Shown here: in pieces, positions 43,843 to 53,308 of the stretch
Layout: the number at the start of each line of letters is the position of its first letter
Position numbering within the stretch: the stretch's first letter is position 1
DNA from: JABDBE01 sp963743375
Lineage (GTDB): Bacteria > Acidobacteriota > Terriglobia > Terriglobales > Acidobacteriaceae
Length of the DNA stretch: 64,000 nt
Reading direction: 5' to 3'
Assembly: GCA_963743375.1 (NCBI GenBank)
Contig: CAVUQA010000003.1
Coordinates: forward strand, 175,064 to 239,063
Program-made: the position numbers and the translations under genes
The notes under the pieces: generated by a model
What the model saw: the letters and a program-made list of their open reading frames with translations, nothing else
Databases searched by the model: none
Told to the model about the DNA's origin: nothing

Positions 43843-45078
43843 ATGGCGAAGAGAATAATGCCAATACGAACCGCAACTTTAGCGCTCGCCGGGTCACTCA
43901 TGTTCGCTTCCGTGAGTCTCGTGCCGCTGAGTTATGGCATTTCTGATCAGGCCCAAGAGCCTGCGGCTTCTCCATCAAGCGCTGTCGCATTGAAGCCGGT
44001 GGGCGTGGTCAAAGCGATTTCTGGAAACGTTATTACTCTCGCCACCGATGCCGGACAAACCGTCAATATCGTTGTTCAGGATTCCGCTCGCCTGGTTCGT
44101 ATTTCTCCGGGACAAAAAGATCTGAAAGACGCAGCGCCCATCCAATTGCAGGATGTCCAGGTGGGAGACCGCATTCTGGCGCGAGGCAAGCCTTCCGATG
44201 ACGGAAAGTCTGTGGAAGCCTCGTCTGTTGTGCTAATGAAAGAGTCAGACGTCGCGGCGAAGCAAGAGCGTGATCGCGAGGACTGGCAGAAGCGTGGCGT
44301 AGGCGGACTAGTGAGCAAGGTTGACGCGGCCAGCGGCACCATTACTCTTGCTGCTCCGGTTATTGGCGACGCGAAGCCGATTACGATTCACGTTTCGAAG
44401 AGCACCATTATTCGCCGATACTCTCCCGACTCGGTAAAATTCGACGACGCCACGCCGGGCACGATCGATCAGGTCAATGTTGGCGACCAACTCCGAGCGC
44501 GGGGAGTTCGCAGCGCGGATGGCACTGAACTCACAGCCGACGAGGTAGTTTCGGGAACGTTCAGGAACGTCGGAGGTTTGGTCATCTCTACTAACATCGC
44601 CAGCAACACCGTGACAGTCACAGATCTGGCAACCAAAAAACCTTTAATTCTCAGGGTCACCGCCGACTCGCAACTGCGAAAACTGCCCCCGATGGTTGCG
44701 CAACGAATTGCTTTACGTTTGCGAGGCGGATCTGCAGATGGTGCAAGTGGTGCGCCGGCGTCAGGCGGAAGTCCCCCAGGAAGCACCGGCCAGTCCAGGC
44801 AAGGCGGCAACGGAGGCGGAGCGCGTTCAGGCGGCTCGCCCGATTTCCAGCAAATGTTAAAGCGAATGCCCGCCGTCACCATCGCCGATTTGCAGAAGGG
44901 CGACGCCGTTATGATTGTCACCACTCAAGGTTCGGCCACCACGCAGCCAACCGCCATTACTTTGCTGAGCGGTGTGGAACCTATCCTGTCAGCCTCACCT
45001 AACAGCAATCGAGCGGCAATGTTGCTCTCCCCGTGGAATCTCGGAGGCGGAGCAGATGCCGCGGGTGCGAACCCATAG
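43843..45078 (+). CDS. Exported DUF5666-domain protein
   Basis: 411 residues from the ATG at 43843. The signal peptide (LALAGSLMFASVSLVPLSYG) ends near residue 33. Three DUF5666-like beta units follow: KPVGVVKAISGNVITLATDA, a second with GLVSKVDAASGTITLAAPV and a third with NVGGLVISTNIASNTVTVTD. Each has a VGDxxxARG(K/V)xxxDG strand. The C-terminal quarter is Gly/Ser-rich (GGSADGASGAPASGGS) and then DFQQMLKRMPAVTIADLQKG. The family is common in Acidobacteriota and unassigned. It is followed 17 bases later by a TonB-dependent receptor, so it may be its periplasmic accessory protein. Confidence 0.78.
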   Translation: MAKRIMPIRTATLALAGSLMFASVSLVPLSYGISDQAQEPAASPSSAVALKPVGVVKAISGNVITLATDAGQTVNIVVQDSARLVRISPGQKDLKDAAPIQLQDVQVGDRILARGKPSDDGKSVEASSVVLMKESDVAAKQERDREDWQKRGVGGLVSKVDAASGTITLAAPVIGDAKPITIHVSKSTIIRRYSPDSVKFDDATPGTIDQVNVGDQLRARGVRSADGTELTADEVVSGTFRNVGGLVISTNIASNTVTVTDLATKKPLILRVTADSQLRKLPPMVAQRIALRLRGGSADGASGAPASGGSPPGSTGQSRQGGNGGGARSGGSPDFQQMLKRMPAVTIADLQKGDAVMIVTTQGSATTQPTAITLLSGVEPILSASPNSNRAAMLLSPWNLGGGADAAGANP

Positions 45079-45094
45079 GTTTCTTGGAGAATTA

Positions 45095-48000
45095 ATGAAG
45101 TTTGGCTGCTACGGGAGTCGCACATGCATTGTGGTCACGCTATGCGTTTTGCTGCTGACCGGTTCCTCATCTGCGCAAACCCCGTCGGGCACCTTGCGCG
45201 GCCGGGTTACCGATCCTACGGGCGCGGTAATTCCGCAAGCCAGCGTGACCGCGACCGGGCCCAGCGGAAAAAAGGCAACCGCCGTCACTGATCAGCAGGG
45301 AGCGTATGAGCTCAAGGGATTGTCCCCGGGAACTTACTCTGTCAGCACTATGGCGAAGGGTTTCACCGTATCTACGAAGCAGAACGTCGCGGTCTCTGGG
45401 GACCAGGCGCAGCAGTTCGACATCTCGCTCGAAATTCAAGTAGAGCCAGAAAAGGTTGAAGTGCAGGAAGAAAGCCCCACCGTGAGCGTTAACCCATCGG
45501 AGAACGCCAGCTCGATTGTGATCAAAGGCAAGGACCTCGAAGCTCTCTCCGATGATCCCGACGAATTGCAACAGGAACTGGAAGCGCTTGCTGGACCGTC
45601 GGCGGGACCGAATGGAGGCCAGATCTATATTGACGGATTTACCGCCGGACAACTTCCGCCCAAATCTTCCATCCGCGAAATCCGCATCAATCAAAATCCG
45701 TTTTCCGCGGAGTATGACAAACTGGGCTACGGCCGCATTGAAATCTTCACCAAGCCGGGTACAGACCAGTTTCACGGCCAGTTCATGGCCGATGGCAATG
45801 CATCCGCGTTTGACGCATTGAGTCCTTTCGAGCCCAACCAGCCATCTTTTCATTCAGAACTTTTTAACGGCAGTGTCAGCGGGCCTATCAGCAAAAAGGC
45901 CTCATTTTTCTTTACTGCGCAGGGAAGGGAAATTAACGATTCGAATATCGTTTCCGCGGTTGTGCCGACAACCGCTGATCCCAATCCAACTGGGGTGAAC
46001 TTCACCCAAGCCGTGCCCAATCCGGAGACGCGACTCAATCTCGGCCCGCGATTCGATTTTCAGCTTACGCCGAACAATACCCTGACTGTCCGTTATCAGT
46101 TCTATCGCGACACTTCGGATAATGATGGCATCGGAATATTTTCTCTTCCGACGCAGGCTTATAACACGGTTTCTACCGAACACACCTTGCAGATCAGCGA
46201 CACTCAAGTCGTGAGCACGAATGTTGTGAATGAAACTCGCTTCCAGTATCTTCACGAAAACAGCAGCCAGACCGTGCAGAATTTTTCACCTACGATAAAC
46301 GTAATTGGCGCGTTTACCGGCGGAGGCAATCAGATCGGAAACGGCTCAGATTCGCAGAATCACTACGAATTGCAGAATTACACATCCATCGTGCACGGCA
46401 ATCACTTGATAAAATTCGGGGGACGGTTGCGGTCATCGGCCGATTCGAGTATTTCTACTTCCGGCTTCAATGGGGCCTTTACTTTTTCCTCGCTGCAGCA
46501 ATTTGAAACTAATGTGCTGCCTGGCTCTTCATGCTTGTCAGCGCTGATCGCAGGGCTCCCGAATGTGCCGACGGCTGGGCAATTGGAACAGTGCGGCGCC
46601 AGCCAGTTCTCCATCACCACCGGGCAGCCGCTCTCAACCGTCACGTATGTTGACGCAGGTTTGTACGTACAAGATGATTGGCGGATTCGTCCCAACATGA
46701 CGCTCAGTTACGGTTTGCGCTTCGAAACCCAGAATGACATCGGTGATCACGGAGACTTCGCACCTCGACTGAGTTTTGCCTGGGGCTTAGGCGGAGGCGC
46801 GAAAAAGTCAGCGCCGAAAACTGTGCTGAGAGCCGGCTTCGGAATTTTCTACGATCGTTTTCCGTCCAGCCTGATTCTGCAGACGGAGAGGCTGAACGGC
46901 TTCACTCAACAGCAGACAATCGTGGAAGCAAATACGGTTGCCATCGGCCAGGTTTCTCCCACCCGTTATCAGATTGCTTCCGGTCTGCGGGCGCCGTCTA
47001 CCATGCAATCGGCGGTGGGCGTGGAGCGGCAAGTTGCCAAGGGCACGACCGTCGCGCTGACTTACATAAATTCGTACGGCGAACACCAGGTGTTCATTCG
47101 CAATGCCAACGCGCCGCTTCCGGGAACATACCCTCCGGGTATCCGGCCGTTGGGAAACAGCGACAACATCTATCAATACGATTCCGAAGGAATTTTCCGG
47201 CAGAACCAGTTGATCGCCAATTTCAGAACCAATATTGGAACCAAACTTTCGCTCTTCGGCTTCTACATGTTGAATTATGCCAACAGCGACCTGGGTTCGA
47301 GTGCCGGTGGTGGTGGCGGTGGTGGCGGAGGCGGCTTTGGGGGTGGCGGAGGCGGTGGATCGTCGACCATCAACGCGAACTTCCTATCAAATTCGTATGA
47401 CCCGATGGTTGACTACGGCCGCTCGTCATTCGATGTGCACCACCGCGTAGTGGTGGGAGGGACAATTTCCCTGCCATACGCTGTTCGCCTGAATCCTTTT
47501 GTCATTTTGAGTTCCGGGCAACCCTACAATGTCACCGTAGGTCAAGATTTAAACGGCGATTCGATTTTCAACGATCGTCCGTCGCTGGCCTCAAACGCAA
47601 CTTGCAGCGCGGTGCAGATCTCGTCAAACCTGGCGTGCACGCAGTTGGGGACTTTCAACTTGATGCCCGGCCCTGGGCAAAAAGTTATTCCAATTAATAT
47701 CGGCACAGGGCCGACGCTGTTCACTATGAACTTGCGTCTCAGCAAAACTATTGGATTCGGACGGGAGGTAGGCGCAGGGCAAGGCCCCCGAACCGGCGGC
47801 GGTGGCGGAGGAGGCGGCGGTGGAGGCCGCGGTGGCGGCCCTGGAGGCGGATTGGGTGGGCGCGGATTGAGCGGCAGCGGAGGCGGCCAAGGCGGCCCGT
47901 TCGCAGCCGCAGCCAATACCAACCGGCGTTACAATTTGACCTTCAGCGTATCCGGCAGAAATATTCTTAATCGGGTGAACCTGGCAACGCCGGTAGGCAA

Positions 48001-48106
48001 TCTCGATTCTCCGTTGTTCGGACAATCAAACGCTCTAGCGGGCGGCCCGTATTCGTTCGGTTCAGCCACGCGCAGAATCGATCTGCAGGTTTTATTCTCG
48101 TTCTAA
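45095..48106 (+). CDS. Oar-like TonB-dependent receptor with carboxypeptidase-regulatory domain
   Basis: 1003 residues from the ATG at 45095 (TGGAGA site). Order: signal peptide (VVTLCVLLLTGSSSAQ), a carboxypeptidase-regulatory-like beta-sandwich (about 28-110, TLRGRVTDPTGAVIPQASV and YELKGLSPGTYSV), a plug domain (GGQIYIDGFTAGQLPPKSSI and IEIFTKPGTDQFHGQF), then a 22-strand barrel ending in the aromatic LQVLFSF. Two glycine-rich insertions lie at about residues 739-758 and 901-935. This Oar-like type is typical of Acidobacteriota, often linked to polysaccharide or protein-fragment uptake. The ligand is unknown. It lies between a DUF5666 protein and an Ig-like lipoprotein, which together resemble a receptor locus. 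Confidence 0.92.
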   Translation: MKFGCYGSRTCIVVTLCVLLLTGSSSAQTPSGTLRGRVTDPTGAVIPQASVTATGPSGKKATAVTDQQGAYELKGLSPGTYSVSTMAKGFTVSTKQNVAVSGDQAQQFDISLEIQVEPEKVEVQEESPTVSVNPSENASSIVIKGKDLEALSDDPDELQQELEALAGPSAGPNGGQIYIDGFTAGQLPPKSSIREIRINQNPFSAEYDKLGYGRIEIFTKPGTDQFHGQFMADGNASAFDALSPFEPNQPSFHSELFNGSVSGPISKKASFFFTAQGREINDSNIVSAVVPTTADPNPTGVNFTQAVPNPETRLNLGPRFDFQLTPNNTLTVRYQFYRDTSDNDGIGIFSLPTQAYNTVSTEHTLQISDTQVVSTNVVNETRFQYLHENSSQTVQNFSPTINVIGAFTGGGNQIGNGSDSQNHYELQNYTSIVHGNHLIKFGGRLRSSADSSISTSGFNGAFTFSSLQQFETNVLPGSSCLSALIAGLPNVPTAGQLEQCGASQFSITTGQPLSTVTYVDAGLYVQDDWRIRPNMTLSYGLRFETQNDIGDHGDFAPRLSFAWGLGGGAKKSAPKTVLRAGFGIFYDRFPSSLILQTERLNGFTQQQTIVEANTVAIGQVSPTRYQIASGLRAPSTMQSAVGVERQVAKGTTVALTYINSYGEHQVFIRNANAPLPGTYPPGIRPLGNSDNIYQYDSEGIFRQNQLIANFRTNIGTKLSLFGFYMLNYANSDLGSSAGGGGGGGGGGFGGGGGGGSSTINANFLSNSYDPMVDYGRSSFDVHHRVVVGGTISLPYAVRLNPFVILSSGQPYNVTVGQDLNGDSIFNDRPSLASNATCSAVQISSNLACTQLGTFNLMPGPGQKVIPINIGTGPTLFTMNLRLSKTIGFGREVGAGQGPRTGGGGGGGGGGGRGGGPGGGLGGRGLSGSGGGQGGPFAAAANTNRRYNLTFSVSGRNILNRVNLATPVGNLDSPLFGQSNALAGGPYSFGSATRRIDLQVLFSF

Positions 48107-48155
48107 CGGGTTGCTCTTTCGCCAAGATGTTGTTAAAACTTTCAGTGGAGAAACC

Positions 48156-50420
48156 TTGAGACAATTCAGAGTTGTTTCGTCGCTGGCGGTGGGTATCCTT
48201 GTCTGGGCGCTGATTTTCGCAGGTTGCTCGGGAAGCAACACCATCACAATAACGCTCAGCCCGGCTTCCGGAGTGTCGTTGAATCCCGGGGCCACCCAGA
48301 CCATCACCGCGACGCTCACCAACGACACTAACAATCAGGGCGTGAGTTGGACTCTCTCCGGCCCTGGCCAGTTGAGCGGCAACACGACGACTTCAGTTGT
48401 TTACACGGCTCCATCCAGTATTTCGACCAATACCACAGCGACCATCACGGCGACTTCAATAGCCAACTCGACCATAACCGCGACTGAGTCGATCACGCTA
48501 AACGCTGTTCTTACCATCACCACGACCTCGCTTCCGTCGGGAACTTTGCAGACTCCTTACAACACATTTGTGAATGCAGCCGGGGCTACGGGAACATTTA
48601 CGTGGTCTGTAACTGCGGGCAGCCTGCCTCCAGGTTTAACTTTTCAAACCACCAGCACCAGCACCTCCGCCGAGATTGAAGGGACGCCCACTGTTCTGGG
48701 GACCTACAAGTTCACCGTGCAGGTCACAGATTCATCGAGCAACAGCGTGACTCAGGCGTTGAGCATTACGATCAACACGCCGCCACCGCTATCTGTGGCG
48801 ACGGGTTCCCTGCCTAACGGCACGGTCGGGACGACTTACAACCAGGCCTTGCAGGCAAGTAGTGGAACACCGCCCTATACCTGGAGCGTTATTAACAACA
48901 CCACGTTGCCTATTGGGCTTTCTCTAGCTTCGAATGGAACGATTTCGGGGACGCCGATCGCATCTGGCGCTTTCAATTTCGAGGTTCAGGTCGTGGACTC
49001 GTCGTCGCCCCAGCAGAACGCTTCGGCGAATTTAAGCATCACCATCAATCCCGGGGCTACGGACAACGCAAGGTTGAATGGCAACTATGCGTTTTCGGTT
49101 CGTGGTTTTGACGCGAATGGACTCTTCGTCGCGGCAGGAAGCTTTTTCTCGGATGGCAAAGGGAATATTCCCAGCGGCCTCATGGATGTAAATCAAACCG
49201 GCAGTTTCCCCACCAATCCCAGCTTTACTGGAACCTATTACGTCGGCCAAAACGGCCTCGGATACATGACATTTAACATTCCCGCTGTTGGTTCGCGCTC
49301 GTTCGCGTTCTCGATGATGGCGGGGGGAAATGCGAACATCATCGAGTTTGACGACACTAACGGCGGAGGCACGCGCAATTCCGGCGTGCTGCTCCAACAA
49401 ACTACCACCCCCCTGTTCTCCAACTCCTCGGTTAAGAACAATTACGCGTTCGGCTTTTTGGGAATCGACTCCAATAAGAACCGTTATGGTTTCGCGGGAT
49501 ATTTTAACGCCGATGGGAACGGGACCTTTACCGCGGGGTTGCTGGATTCTGACGACAGCAGCTCAGGTGTGTCAGCCAGCGTAGGCTTCACTGGCACTTA
49601 TTCGGTGGCGTCCAACGGTCGAGGGACGGCAAACATTAAAACTGCCCAGGGCACGACTGGCTACAGCTTCTATATTGTCAATTCGACTGAACTGCTGTTC
49701 GTCGAAACGGATACATTTACTTCCGGCGGCTTTCCGCTGGTTAGCGGCACGGCCCTTAGTCAGAGCAGCGTTAGTCTAGTTGCTCCTGCGGTTTTCGAAG
49801 TGACTGGACTGGACCCATCCGGATCCGTGGCTCAGAGCCAAGTTGGAATAATCGGTGCGACCCCGGGCGCAACCTACACATCGACGTCCGACCAGAACAG
49901 CGGTGGTACCCTGACTTCTCCATCCGGATCAGGAGGCTACGCAGTAGACGCCACGACCGGACGCGTCGCGTTCACTACTGGATCATCGGGCTTTCAGAAT
50001 TCGCAACCGATCCTTTATCTAGTCAGCCCCAATGAAGCATTCATCATTGGCACAGACACGGCCGTCAGCTTCGGTTTCATGACGGCGCAGCAATCAAACT
50101 TTGCGCTCTCTGGGACATACGCCGGAGGTTCGCTACCACCCGTCGATCCAGCTGTCAGCAACGTGGTGAGTATCGGAATTGCCGGGACGAACACCCTGGA
50201 CCTCTCGCAGGATATCAGCAGCAGCAGCGGACTGAGCTTCAGCCAAACTTCCGAGACGACCGCCGCTTCAGCGGGTAATCCCAGCAGGGTCGTCGTGACA
50301 CAAAGTGCAAACCAGACGCAGATCCTCTACCTGGTGTCTTCAACAGAATTCTTCGCGCTGGATGCGCCGAGCCCGGCAACTGGAGATACCACGGCCAGAG
50401 TCGATATTTTCCAGCAATAA
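48156..50420 (+). CDS. Ig-domain surface lipoprotein
   Basis: 754 residues from a TTG at 48156, with GGAGAAA at a proper distance; the earlier TTG at 48111 has no ribosome site. Hydrophobic leader then lipobox IFAGC, so the product is probably anchored in a membrane. A Big_2-like domain (SLNPGATQTITATLTND) is followed by two putative Ig (He_PIG) domains, one with TAGSLPPGLTF and EGTPTVLGTYKFTVQV, the other with NGTVGTTYNQALQASSGTPP and SGTPIASGAFNFEVQVVDSS. The remainder (about 310-754) has repeated NYAFxVRGFDxxG and GxFxxDGxGN units typical of acidobacterial surface proteins. It could present substrate to the adjacent receptor, a SusD-like role by position only. Confidence 0.75.
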   Translation: MRQFRVVSSLAVGILVWALIFAGCSGSNTITITLSPASGVSLNPGATQTITATLTNDTNNQGVSWTLSGPGQLSGNTTTSVVYTAPSSISTNTTATITATSIANSTITATESITLNAVLTITTTSLPSGTLQTPYNTFVNAAGATGTFTWSVTAGSLPPGLTFQTTSTSTSAEIEGTPTVLGTYKFTVQVTDSSSNSVTQALSITINTPPPLSVATGSLPNGTVGTTYNQALQASSGTPPYTWSVINNTTLPIGLSLASNGTISGTPIASGAFNFEVQVVDSSSPQQNASANLSITINPGATDNARLNGNYAFSVRGFDANGLFVAAGSFFSDGKGNIPSGLMDVNQTGSFPTNPSFTGTYYVGQNGLGYMTFNIPAVGSRSFAFSMMAGGNANIIEFDDTNGGGTRNSGVLLQQTTTPLFSNSSVKNNYAFGFLGIDSNKNRYGFAGYFNADGNGTFTAGLLDSDDSSSGVSASVGFTGTYSVASNGRGTANIKTAQGTTGYSFYIVNSTELLFVETDTFTSGGFPLVSGTALSQSSVSLVAPAVFEVTGLDPSGSVAQSQVGIIGATPGATYTSTSDQNSGGTLTSPSGSGGYAVDATTGRVAFTTGSSGFQNSQPILYLVSPNEAFIIGTDTAVSFGFMTAQQSNFALSGTYAGGSLPPVDPAVSNVVSIGIAGTNTLDLSQDISSSSGLSFSQTSETTAASAGNPSRVVVTQSANQTQILYLVSSTEFFALDAPSPATGDTTARVDIFQQ

Positions 50421-50440
50421 CCGGTGTAATTTCCCATGAA

Positions 50441-50470
50441 AAAGGGCGATCCTTACTGGATCGCCTTTCC
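50441..50470 (+). terminator. Rho-independent terminator
   Basis: GGCGATCC pairs with GGATCGCC (flanking AAAG/CTTT extend it) around loop TTACT, followed by a T-rich stretch CTTTCCTCTTTC. It closes the DUF5666-receptor-lipoprotein unit. Confidence 0.75.
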
Positions 50471-50570
50471 TCTTTCAGTGGTTCACGTACTTACGTTACG
50501 TCGCAATGGCCCTTGCGTCACAAAGGAAGAACGCGCTTTTACCGCATAATGACTGCGGGGGGATTCTTCG

Positions 50571-50795
50571 GTGGATTTGAGGCTCGACTACGTGTCCTGC
50601 GTGCTTACGATTTTTTCAACCATTCTGATCGGGCGAAGACATTGGGAGGGATGGGTTCTGGCCGGGGTAAATAGCGTCATCGTCTGCTTAATCGGATTTA
50701 AGACTTCGCAGTGGGGTTTCATTCCGGCAAACTTGTTTTGCATCGTGCTCTACGCGGTCAATTTGAGGGAGTGGCGCAGGGCTGAAACTTCTTAA
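50571..50795 (+). CDS. Small two- or three-helix membrane protein
   Basis: 74 residues from a GTG. Hydrophobic segments YVSCVLTIFSTILIG, GWVLAGVNSVIVCLIGF and WGFIPANLFCIVLYAV, ending NLREWRRAETS. The arrangement recalls a fragment of a PnuC-type nicotinamide riboside transporter or a short conserved membrane protein; I cannot decide. There is a GGGGGA site upstream. It is convergent with ftsK, nine bases apart. Confidence 0.55.
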   Translation: MDLRLDYVSCVLTIFSTILIGRRHWEGWVLAGVNSVIVCLIGFKTSQWGFIPANLFCIVLYAVNLREWRRAETS

Positions 50796-50804
50796 CCGCG
50801 AAAG

Positions 50805-53174
50805 CTATCGCAAAGACTCTTCGATTTCGGAAAGCCAATCCGGCCGCTTCAATACTTCGCGTGGCTTGGGGCCATCGGCGGCGCCGACAATTCCGTCTCG
50901 CTCCATCAGGTCGATCAGATGCGCGGCGCGGCCGTAACCAATGCGCAGCCGCCGCTGCAGCAGGGAAGTGGAAGCCTTGCCGAATTCCACCACTAACTTC
51001 ACTGCGTCTTCGTAAAGAGGATCGTTAGCTGCCTCTTCATCTCCTTCCGCGCCCGCTCCGGAGCCTCCGTCTTCACGTTCATCTTTGGGCGCCTGCAGGA
51101 ACTTCTCCTCGTATTGGGCGAGGCCTTGAGCCCGCCAGAATTCGACTACTGCTGCAATCTCTTTTTCTGTAACGAAAGGCGCGTGCAGACGGTGAACGCG
51201 AGCCGATCCCGAGGGCAAGTACAACATGTCGCCGCGGCCTAAGAGCGCTTCCGCGCCATTGGCATCCAGAATGGTTCGCGAGTCGACCTTCGTCGCCACC
51301 CGGAACGACATACGCGCCGGGAAATTCGCTTTGATCAATCCCGTGATTACGTCGACGGAAGGCCGTTGCGTGGCTAACACCAGGTGAATTCCAACCGCTC
51401 GTGCCATCTGCGCCAGGCGGGTTATGGACTCTTCCACGTTGCTAGAATCGAGCATCATCAAGTCGGCTAATTCATCGATGATAATTACGATGTAAGGCAA
51501 CGGACGTTCTTCCGGATTGTCGCCAAACAGGCTGGGCGTGCCGCTTTCGTCGAATAGCTTGTTGTACTGATCGATATTGCGAACGCCCTTTTCGGCAAGC
51601 AATTTGAGACGCCGCTCCATTTCGCGGACCGCATTGCGCAGCGCATTCGCCGCCAGCTTCGGTTCGGTGATAATCGGCGTGTACAGGTGCGGCACACCTT
51701 CGTAGTTGCCCAGTTCCAGACGTTTCGGATCCACCAGAATCAACCGCACCTGATCGGGCGTCGACTTGTACAAGATCGACATAATCATGGCATTGATGGC
51801 CACGCTTTTGCCTGCGCCAGTCGAACCAGCAATCAGCAGGTGCGGCATGCCGTTCAAATCAGCCGTGACAATGCGGCCATTAATGTCTTTTCCCAGCGCC
51901 AGCGTAAGCTTCGACTTCGATCCCAGGAATTCGCTCGACTCAATGTTCTCGCGCAGCCAGATAATTTCCCGTTCGCGATTCGGTACCTGAATGCCCACGG
52001 TGGACTTGCCCGCCATGCGTTCGATCAGAATGCTCTCTGCTTTCAGAGCCAGGCAAAGATCGTCAGTCAAATTGGTAATGCGGCTGTACTTGATGCCAGC
52101 CTCAGGCTTGAATTCAAAAGTAGTGACCACGGGGCCGGGATTGATCTGCGTGATCTGCCCATGCACATCAAACTCGGCATATTTTCCCGTGAGCACTTGC
52201 GCCAGCAGTTTTAGTTCGTCGGCATCGACGGCTTGCTGCTCGTCAGGCCGATGAAGAAGGGAACTCGGAGGCAGTTTGAATCCGCCGGCGATGTGCGGCA
52301 ATATCGTCTTCGGCTTCTGCCCGCTGTCGGCTCGCTCCGTGACTTCTGGAATGATTGCCTGCGGCTCAGGATATTTTTGGACTGCCTCTTCGGTCTCTTC
52401 CGCAAAAGTCCGGTCAATGCCGGTTCGAACGGGTTCGGCGGTGCGCCCTTGTGATTGAGGCGGCGGAGTCGGCGCTCGCGCAGGAACCATCTGGGTTGTG
52501 ATTGCTGGCTTGGGAGCGGCGCGACGCTTTTCCAGTTCTTTCTGCAGGCGCCGTTTATTCCGCGCGTCCTTCCAATCTTTCCAGCGATCCCATAAAGCAA
52601 TCGCAAAAGCAAAACGCGTGGGCGCCCAAACCTGTAATGCCGCGAATGAAAATGCAGTCGAGAGATACAGAGCTACGGCCAGAACGCTGGCACAAACGAT
52701 GTAAGCTCCCGCCAGATTGAAATAGTGGATGAGAAAATCGCCAACCACTCTGCCAAAAAGACCCTCAATCGGAATTGCGTTCATCCAGCGCAAGTGCCCC
52801 GGCAACAGTGCCAGCAGAGCAGGAACAAAGATGATCAGCCACAAGCCGCCGAGAACTTTGGCGATGGGCGACGGAACTCTGCGCGAACGAAACCAGCGCA
52901 CCCCAAGCACAGCAGAAAAAATAGGAAGAAGAAATGCCCCAATTCCAAACCCTTGCAGCACCAGATCAGAAACCATGGCGCCCACGACGCCGATCAAATT
53001 GCGCGCCGCACGCGAACCGGTTAGCACGGAAGCGCTGTTGAACGAAGGGTCTAGTGGCGAGTAAGAAGCTAAAGCGAGAAAGAGAAGGAGGGCGGAGATG
53101 CACAATAGAAAACCGACCAGTTCATTGAGCCGGCGGTTATTGGTCGGGGCAAAGATCTGTGAGAGATATCTCAT
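50805..53174 (-). CDS. ftsK: DNA translocase FtsK
   Basis: 789 residues from the ATG at 53174. It moves DNA at the division septum and helps chromosome dimer resolution. Four N-terminal membrane helices (about 15-160), then a Pro/Glu-rich linker, then the motor: alpha/beta ATPase with Walker A AGSTGAGKSVAINAM and Walker B YIVIIIDELADLMMLD, and a C-terminal gamma winged helix (SLLQRRLRIGYGRAAHLIDL) that reads orienting sequences. The linker is short compared with E. coli FtsK (~600 residues), similar to SpoIIIE-size proteins. Confidence 0.96.
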   Translation of the reverse strand: MRYLSQIFAPTNNRRLNELVGFLLCISALLLFLALASYSPLDPSFNSASVLTGSRAARNLIGVVGAMVSDLVLQGFGIGAFLLPIFSAVLGVRWFRSRRVPSPIAKVLGGLWLIIFVPALLALLPGHLRWMNAIPIEGLFGRVVGDFLIHYFNLAGAYIVCASVLAVALYLSTAFSFAALQVWAPTRFAFAIALWDRWKDWKDARNKRRLQKELEKRRAAPKPAITTQMVPARAPTPPPQSQGRTAEPVRTGIDRTFAEETEEAVQKYPEPQAIIPEVTERADSGQKPKTILPHIAGGFKLPPSSLLHRPDEQQAVDADELKLLAQVLTGKYAEFDVHGQITQINPGPVVTTFEFKPEAGIKYSRITNLTDDLCLALKAESILIERMAGKSTVGIQVPNREREIIWLRENIESSEFLGSKSKLTLALGKDINGRIVTADLNGMPHLLIAGSTGAGKSVAINAMIMSILYKSTPDQVRLILVDPKRLELGNYEGVPHLYTPIITEPKLAANALRNAVREMERRLKLLAEKGVRNIDQYNKLFDESGTPSLFGDNPEERPLPYIVIIIDELADLMMLDSSNVEESITRLAQMARAVGIHLVLATQRPSVDVITGLIKANFPARMSFRVATKVDSRTILDANGAEALLGRGDMLYLPSGSARVHRLHAPFVTEKEIAAVVEFWRAQGLAQYEEKFLQAPKDEREDGGSGAGAEGDEEAANDPLYEDAVKLVVEFGKASTSLLQRRLRIGYGRAAHLIDLMERDGIVGAADGPKPREVLKRPDWLSEIEESLR

Positions 53175-53308
53175 AGGCGTGTTTGATCCTGCGCAGGAAC
53201 ACACTCCTGCCGACTGCCAGATCTATGCCAGAGCCTTACGATTATGACAAGAATGAAAGAAGCCTACAACTGAGGATTGTCGGCAGTATCCAGAATGACA
53301 AACACAAC

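Noticed and set aside
47300..47900. Polyglycine stretches as assembly or low-complexity errors
   Set aside because: They stay in frame, use mixed Gly codons and fit loop positions of the receptor barrel.
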